Source: an uncultured Flavobacterium sp.
GTDB lineage: Bacteria; Bacteroidota; Bacteroidia; Flavobacteriales; Flavobacteriaceae
Assembly: GCF_946479975.1 (NCBI RefSeq)
Contig: NZ_CAMLIX010000265.1
Coordinates: 1-6,243 of the forward strand
Direction of reading: 5' to 3'
Length of the DNA stretch: 6,243 nucleotides
The notes below the pieces were generated by a model. The model was not told the origin of the DNA. It saw only the letters and a program-made list of their open reading frames with translations, and did not search any database. The translations under genes and the position numbers were made by a program. Positions 1-6,243 of this stretch are shown here, piece after piece; position 1 is the first letter of the stretch, and every line of letters starts with the position of its first letter.

Positions 1-15
1 CAATCTGATCGTCCA

Positions 16-166
16 TCGGGTTAAAACCCGACGCTACAATATAAATCGTTCCTCCAGAACTTTTACATCGTACTATAGAGCCATAGGCTCGAAACATTTT
101 GTAAGGCTGGACTTTAGTCCAGTTTCCAATGCTGGATACAATAAAAAGAGCCGTAGGTTCGACACA
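16..166. repeat. Array of five mini-hairpins downstream of the GH106 gene
   Basis: Five short palindromes follow one another. Unit A (16-31) has 7-bp arms TCGGGTT/AACCCGA. Unit B (48-60) is degenerate, with GTTC/GAAC ends. Unit C (78-90) is GAGCC-ATA-GGCTC. Unit D (107-122) has 7-bp arms CTGGACT/AGTCCAG. Unit E (148-160) is GAGCC-GTA-GGTTC, with one G-T pair. Centres of A to D lie about 30, 30 and 31 bases apart. C and E lie in a 24-base direct repeat (77-100 and 147-170, 21 of 24 identical) that includes the tail CATTTT. A and D are the same type of palindrome, 91 bases apart. The array fills nearly all of the gene-free left end, and I see no coding frame in it. The style matches dispersed intergenic repeats I associate with Flavobacterium; that family assignment is from memory. 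Function is unknown; mRNA 3'-end protection or REP-like mobility are possibilities. Confidence 0.75.
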
Positions 167-173
167 TTTTTAC

Positions 174-3100
174 CTACTTTTCTTTTAAAATCATAACCGG
201 TCCAATTAATCCCCCTTTCAACAACGGATTTCCTTCCAATCTAAATGGCGCTGTTGTCCAGGTTAATCTTTCTTCTTTTGGCAATTTTTGATCGCCGATT
301 AAACGGTTTGCCCATGTATTTGTCACTTTTATTACGATTGTATTTTTTCCTTTTTGTAAAGCTTGCGAAATGTCTGTTTTGAATGGGAAAGTCCAAAGTG
401 TTCCGCAGTCTCTTCCGTTAATTGAAATCTCAGCTATATTGGCAATTTCACCTAAATCAAGCCAGATTTTATTCGAATCTTTTCCTTTCCAAACAAACTC
501 CTTTTTATAAATCACAGTTCCTGAATAATACTTAATCTGATCATTTTCTGAAGTGCTCCAATCAAAAAGTTTGTTTGTTTTTACCACTTCTTTCGAACCT
601 TTAAATTCTGGATCAAATTGAAGTTCCCAGTTTTCATCTAAAACCTGAACTTTTTCAAATTCAGAAGTCTTTTCTTTAGCAAAAACTTCTTTGGTTTCTT
701 CTTTGAAAATCACAAAACCAGATTCGTTAGCCTCTAAAGTTAAAGAAACAATTGTTCTTCCATTTTCTATTTTCCAATTGGCTAAAGCCGAAGTTTTATC
801 GGTAACTGGATTGTACCATTGTGGCACTTTTTTAGCTATTCTGAAAGAAGCGTCAAATGTTCTTTTTTCTCCTTTTTGATTCGAAAGAAAATATACTTCT
901 TCATTATCTGCTTTTCGGTGCGTCCAGGCAATCGTTTCAGAATCAGCTCTATTCAAATTTGGAAAATAAACATCTTGCATAATTCCGATAGAAGCGAAAT
1001 CATTTCCTAAATAAGGTAATTTAACAACCATTCCTTTTCCGATTTTCCATGAAGACGAATCAGCGTTATTCCAAATTTCATCAATTACATTCTGCCATTT
1101 CTTTTGATCCGGTTCTGATTGAATTCCGGGCTGAATAGTTGGTTTTTCATCTACAAAAATGGTTGCTCCATCTTTTAGCAATTGCAGGATTTTTTCGGCA
1201 GAAGCCAAAGACAAAATTTTATTCGGCGCCATTTTATGACTTCCCGGAAACAGTAAAGCCCCGTATTCGATTCCGCCTTTAAAAGTTACTTTTCCGTTTA
1301 CGACTTTCGCTCTGTTAATTAAAACATCGGCATTGAATGAATCGTATTGATAACCATTTAATGGATTAATCCACTGAGATAAATCGGTGATATTTTTAGA
1401 ATAAGTCACTTCTTTCGGCATTTTGGCTGTTGGCTGGCCATCATTTTCTAAACGGATTTTCTCGCTGTCTAATCGTTCTTTTCCAAAAACATTGGGAATA
1501 AAAGGCACCAAACGATCTGGAACAAAAGAACGCGACGGATAATCTTCGCCAATAAAAACCGCCAAGTCAATTACAGGTTTTCCTTTTTGCAACTGAAACT
1601 GCACGCGTTGGCAATAATCAAACCAAGCTTTTCCGGGTTTCCACCACGTTTGGTCTCTTTGGAAAAAGGTTCCGATATCGTCTAAAGTCATTCCGGGTTT
1701 TCTGTCCGTCCAGGGATTATGAACAAAAACATGATAGAATAAACGGTTGATTCCTAAAGCATAATTTCGGTCTGCAGTTGTTTTCAGATTTCCCGGATGT
1801 TCGTCCCAATCCATTCGCAAAGCCGTAAAAGATTCTGCCTGAATAATATCTTTCCCATAAATATGTCCGCCAGAAATGGCATCCACCATATCAAAAGGTT
1901 TGTCGTGTGTTGGGCTTTTCAGCCAAAATTCACCACCTGGATAATCGACATATTTATAATGCAATAAAGCATCGCTCATCATGGTTGGCGCAACATTTTC
2001 TGAACTTAATTTAACCTTATATTCTTTCGCAATTTGAGCGACAGTTCCATAGAAATTATCTGCAACTAAATCACCAATTGTTTTTCTGACATCGTACAAA
2101 ACTTTCTCTGAAAAATCGGCACTTTCTACTGGAATTCCAGCCATGACAGGCAGATAATCGACAATATCATAACCGCGTCTTTTTTTAAATTCAGCCTGAA
2201 AAACCGAAGACCAATTTTGGCTTCCGCATTCCCAACTGTCAAAATGCAGAATTTCTAGAACTTTTGAAGCCAGTTCCGGACCAGCAGAACGCACGGCTTC
2301 TCCAAACCAATGATCTAATTGAAAGCGAATTAATTCGGGATTAAATTTATCTACTTCCAATCCCTTTCCTGCTCCGCCCGTTGCATTTTCATGTCCTGTA
2401 GAAGTATGCCCCATTCGGATAATTTTCCATTTCCCTTTTGGCGCTTTCCAATTTAAATTTCCTTCAGCATCAACAAAACTCGAAATATTAATAATTTCTG
2501 ATTTTTTGAATGCATCTGTATTCGGAATTTCATTCTTAGTTGTTTCTGGAGTCAAACGCCAAATTGCTCCCGATTTTCCTTCGTAATTATTAATTAAGGA
2601 CTGATTTGAAAGCGTAATTTTACTTACTTTCAAATTCTGTTTCCATTTCGCAAAATCCAAATCTTCTGCTCCAGGTTCTGTTCCTACTGGATCATAAACA
2701 AATCTGAAATATTTTGCTGTAACAGGCGTAATTGTATGTGTATTCGAAAAATCCATATCCTGCCAACCATGGCGCGGTGCAATCAATCTTTCGTGGAATT
2801 TAAAATGAATTCCATCATCGCTCACTTCTACGATTAAACGCTGTGCCTGATAATCTCTTCCTTTGGTTTCAATAACAATAGATTTGCAAGTAAAAGGCTG
2901 TGCAAATTCGTACTGAATCCAACCTGCATCTGCAAATTTGAAGTTTTCATCTTTCTTAGAATCTGCCAAAAATGAAGCATCAGTATTGTTTGATGTCGTA
3001 ACTTTTGGCAATTGAATTTGTGATGTTGTTTGATATTCTTTTATCGGGATTGCAAAAACTGCAATGTCATTGTAATAATCCTTGTAATGCTCTGGAACTG

Positions 3101-3560
3101 TAAGTTTTGAAGTAACTTTCTTTCCTCCTGAAATTTCAGTTGTTGACCAAACTACTTTCTGCATTGACATTTCAGGTGTAATCCATGGACCACCTGCAAC
3201 CGCAAATCCGTCGGCTCCGTGAAAAGCGAGCTTCAAACCTAAACGATCTGCTTCTTTAAAAGCCCAATGAATCATATCCCAAAATTCAGGAGTCAGCTGT
3301 AAAACTGGCGGATCAATTAATGGCGGATTTGCCGGGCCTTTGATGGTCATTAAATAGGCGCCTGCAATTCCATTTTGTTTCATGGCTTCTAAATCGGCTG
3401 TGATTCCTGCTTTAGAATAAGCCGATTTCATCCAATACCAATACACCCAAGTTTTGGAGGATTCTAGTGTTGGCTGAAAAGATTCTTTTTTATGGATTTC
3501 TTGCGCGGAGACGATGCTTGCGAGAAGAAGGATAAAAAAGAGGTGTTTCTTGTTGAACAT
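174..3560 (-). CDS. Exported GH106 family alpha-L-rhamnosidase-type glycoside hydrolase
   Basis: This is predicted to remove alpha-L-rhamnosyl residues from oligo- or polysaccharides by an inverting mechanism, probably in the periplasm. The chosen ATG (3558-3560) gives 1128 residues, a usual length for the family, and begins directly with a signal peptide: MFNKK, then a hydrophobic core LFFILLLASIV, then SAQ, with cleavage near residues 19-20. There is no lipobox cysteine and no recognisable C-terminal secretion-sorting domain. An in-frame ATG at 3608 would add 16 residues encoded partly by a repeat and is not preferred. GH106 signatures include WYWMKS with GITADLEAMK (about 40-60), GGPWITPEMSMQ (123-134), DSWECGSQNW (442-451) and QAESFT (574-579). 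E444 and E576 are the likely acid and base; their 132-residue spacing equals that recalled for Bacteroides BT0986 (E461/E593). A discoidin-like beta-sandwich (about 190-320) interrupts the catalytic region. An amidotransferase-like region (about 660-865) and a C-terminal GH2-like jelly roll (about 970-1120, with NRLIGD) follow. It lies downstream of the GH2 gene on the same strand. Family is confident; the exact linkage is not. Confidence 0.93.
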   Translation of the reverse strand: MFNKKHLFFILLLASIVSAQEIHKKESFQPTLESSKTWVYWYWMKSAYSKAGITADLEAMKQNGIAGAYLMTIKGPANPPLIDPPVLQLTPEFWDMIHWAFKEADRLGLKLAFHGADGFAVAGGPWITPEMSMQKVVWSTTEISGGKKVTSKLTVPEHYKDYYNDIAVFAIPIKEYQTTSQIQLPKVTTSNNTDASFLADSKKDENFKFADAGWIQYEFAQPFTCKSIVIETKGRDYQAQRLIVEVSDDGIHFKFHERLIAPRHGWQDMDFSNTHTITPVTAKYFRFVYDPVGTEPGAEDLDFAKWKQNLKVSKITLSNQSLINNYEGKSGAIWRLTPETTKNEIPNTDAFKKSEIINISSFVDAEGNLNWKAPKGKWKIIRMGHTSTGHENATGGAGKGLEVDKFNPELIRFQLDHWFGEAVRSAGPELASKVLEILHFDSWECGSQNWSSVFQAEFKKRRGYDIVDYLPVMAGIPVESADFSEKVLYDVRKTIGDLVADNFYGTVAQIAKEYKVKLSSENVAPTMMSDALLHYKYVDYPGGEFWLKSPTHDKPFDMVDAISGGHIYGKDIIQAESFTALRMDWDEHPGNLKTTADRNYALGINRLFYHVFVHNPWTDRKPGMTLDDIGTFFQRDQTWWKPGKAWFDYCQRVQFQLQKGKPVIDLAVFIGEDYPSRSFVPDRLVPFIPNVFGKERLDSEKIRLENDGQPTAKMPKEVTYSKNITDLSQWINPLNGYQYDSFNADVLINRAKVVNGKVTFKGGIEYGALLFPGSHKMAPNKILSLASAEKILQLLKDGATIFVDEKPTIQPGIQSEPDQKKWQNVIDEIWNNADSSSWKIGKGMVVKLPYLGNDFASIGIMQDVYFPNLNRADSETIAWTHRKADNEEVYFLSNQKGEKRTFDASFRIAKKVPQWYNPVTDKTSALANWKIENGRTIVSLTLEANESGFVIFKEETKEVFAKEKTSEFEKVQVLDENWELQFDPEFKGSKEVVKTNKLFDWSTSENDQIKYYSGTVIYKKEFVWKGKDSNKIWLDLGEIANIAEISINGRDCGTLWTFPFKTDISQALQKGKNTIVIKVTNTWANRLIGDQKLPKEERLTWTTAPFRLEGNPLLKGGLIGPVMILKEK

Positions 3561-3591
3561 TTTTATATTTTGATTCAATTTAATTTTGATA

Positions 3592-3647
3592 ATCTGCTTG
3601 ATCTGCAAAATCTGCGGGAAAATTTTACTCTCGCAGATTTTGCAGAT
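3592..3647. repeat. ATCTGC-phased inverted repeat upstream of GH106
   Basis: The arms 3601-3616 (ATCTGCAAAATCTGCG) and 3632-3647 are perfect 16-base reverse complements. Three more inner pairs, one of them G-T, leave a loop of about 9 bases. ATCTGC occurs at 3592, 3601 and 3610, exactly 9 bases apart, and GCAGAT occurs at 3633 and 3642, again 9 apart. The element therefore combines a short tandem repeat with a palindrome. It ends about 40 bases before the GH106 start codon and could fold in that gene's leader RNA. Neither strand has a T-run placed for an intrinsic terminator. I recall similar ATCTGC-rich palindromes between genes in Flavobacterium, which suggests a dispersed repeat family rather than a gene-specific operator. 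Confidence 0.85.
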
Positions 3648-3670
3648 TTAAGGGATTTTTTTCTCTCCGT

Positions 3671-3703
3671 AAACTCGACAGGTTTTTAAAACCTGTCGGG
3701 TTT
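3671..3703. repeat. CGACAGG-type palindromic hairpin
   Basis: A 33-base palindrome with 15-bp arms (3671-3685 and 3689-3703) and a 3-base loop. The core CGACAGGTTT/AAACCTGTCG is perfect. One outer position (3675/3699) is T-G, which forms a wobble pair in plus-strand RNA but an A-C mismatch in minus-strand RNA. A run of eight T lies at 3715-3722, about 11 bases beyond the stem, which is too far for a standard plus-strand terminator. There is no T-run on the minus side. It resembles a common Flavobacterium intergenic palindrome (recalled, not searched). Confidence 0.8.
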
Positions 3704-3728
3704 GATACATACTATTTTTTTTGTCTGT

Positions 3729-3832
3729 TTTGTCATCCTGACGAAGGAAGAATCAAACTAGCAACTCCTCAAAGTTTGTCTTCAATCTGTGTCGAATCCC
3801 GCGTGTGATTTCTCGTTCCTCGAAATGACAAA
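3729..3832. repeat. 104-bp imperfect palindrome, possible REP/MITE-like element
   Basis: The ends TTTGTCAT (3729-3736) and ATGACAAA (3825-3832) are perfect 8-base inverted repeats. The next 18 bases inward on each side (3737-3754 and 3807-3824) match as reverse complements at 11 of 18 positions, so the terminal arms are about 26 bases long and imperfect. An inner hairpin (CAAACT 3754-3759 with AGTTTG 3773-3778) sits in the left half. There is no coding capacity, so any mobility would need a transposase from elsewhere. No convincing target-site duplication flanks it. The opening TGTCATCCTGACGAAGGA resembles a repeat seen across many bacterial genomes. Naming it a mobile element is an inference; the palindrome itself is visible. 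Confidence 0.6.
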
Positions 3833-3840
3833 CTATATCT

Positions 3841-6243
<2,403 letters not shown>

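Noticed and set aside
143..160. Intrinsic terminator for GH106 made from hairpin E followed by five T on the minus strand
   Set aside because: The stem is only 5 bp and contains an A-C mismatch on the minus-strand RNA, and the T-run is short; too weak to call.
16..166. CRISPR-like array, because of the ~30-base spacing
   Set aside because: The spaced elements are different palindromes, not identical direct repeats, and there are no unique spacers of uniform length or cas genes.
3558..3608. In-frame upstream ATG at 3608 giving a 16-residue longer GH106 protein
   Set aside because: The added residues are encoded within or beside the ATCTGC repeat and would precede a complete, well-formed signal peptide that starts at the ATG at 3558-3560.
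3576..3609. Bacteroidota-type promoter (TTTG about 23 bases before TAAATTG) upstream of GH106 on the minus strand
   Set aside because: The -7 element fits the consensus poorly, the spacing is at the long limit, and the TTTG lies inside a repeat; such matches are expected by chance in A/T-rich DNA.
3671..3722. Plus-strand terminator from the CGACAGG hairpin and the T8 run
   Set aside because: The T-run begins about 11 bases after the stem, and no plus-strand gene ends here.

Overview
The window reads as a fragment of a polysaccharide-utilization region from a Flavobacterium-like member of the Bacteroidota. Three things point there: low GC, an A/T-rich leader before the gene start with no clear Shine-Dalgarno sequence, and short palindromic intergenic repeats of a style I associate with Flavobacterium genomes. 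The genus is an inference from style, not from a marker gene.

All confident coding is on the minus strand, so transcription runs from high to low coordinates. First comes a LacZ-type glycoside hydrolase family 2 (GH2) enzyme, probably a beta-galactosidase. It enters at the right edge without its N-terminus and stops at 3876. After a 315-base gap comes a complete 1128-residue exported protein of family GH106 (alpha-L-rhamnosidase type), from 3560 to 174. Both keep their expected catalytic glutamates. Together they suggest exo-acting removal of galactose and rhamnose from a heteropolysaccharide or its oligosaccharides. Candidate substrates are rhamnogalacturonan-type pectin, arabinogalactan or an algal rhamnose-rich glycan. 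No SusC/SusD pair, regulator or lyase is visible to settle which.

The non-coding DNA is the less ordinary part. The gap between the genes (3561-3875) holds a 16-base perfect inverted repeat built from ATCTGC steps 9 bases apart, a 15-bp CGACAGG hairpin, a 104-bp imperfect palindrome resembling a small non-autonomous element, and an A/T-rich 14-base tandem repeat that runs into the GH2 stop codon. Downstream of GH106 (1-173) is an array of five mini-hairpins. The first four are centred about 30 bases apart, and the array looks like one full and one shortened copy of a roughly 91-base unit.

I found no RNA gene, CRISPR array, transposase or convincing terminator. The plus-strand open frames are shadows of the two enzymes. 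I see no evidence of a wholly new biological system; the repeat architecture is what most deserves a second look.
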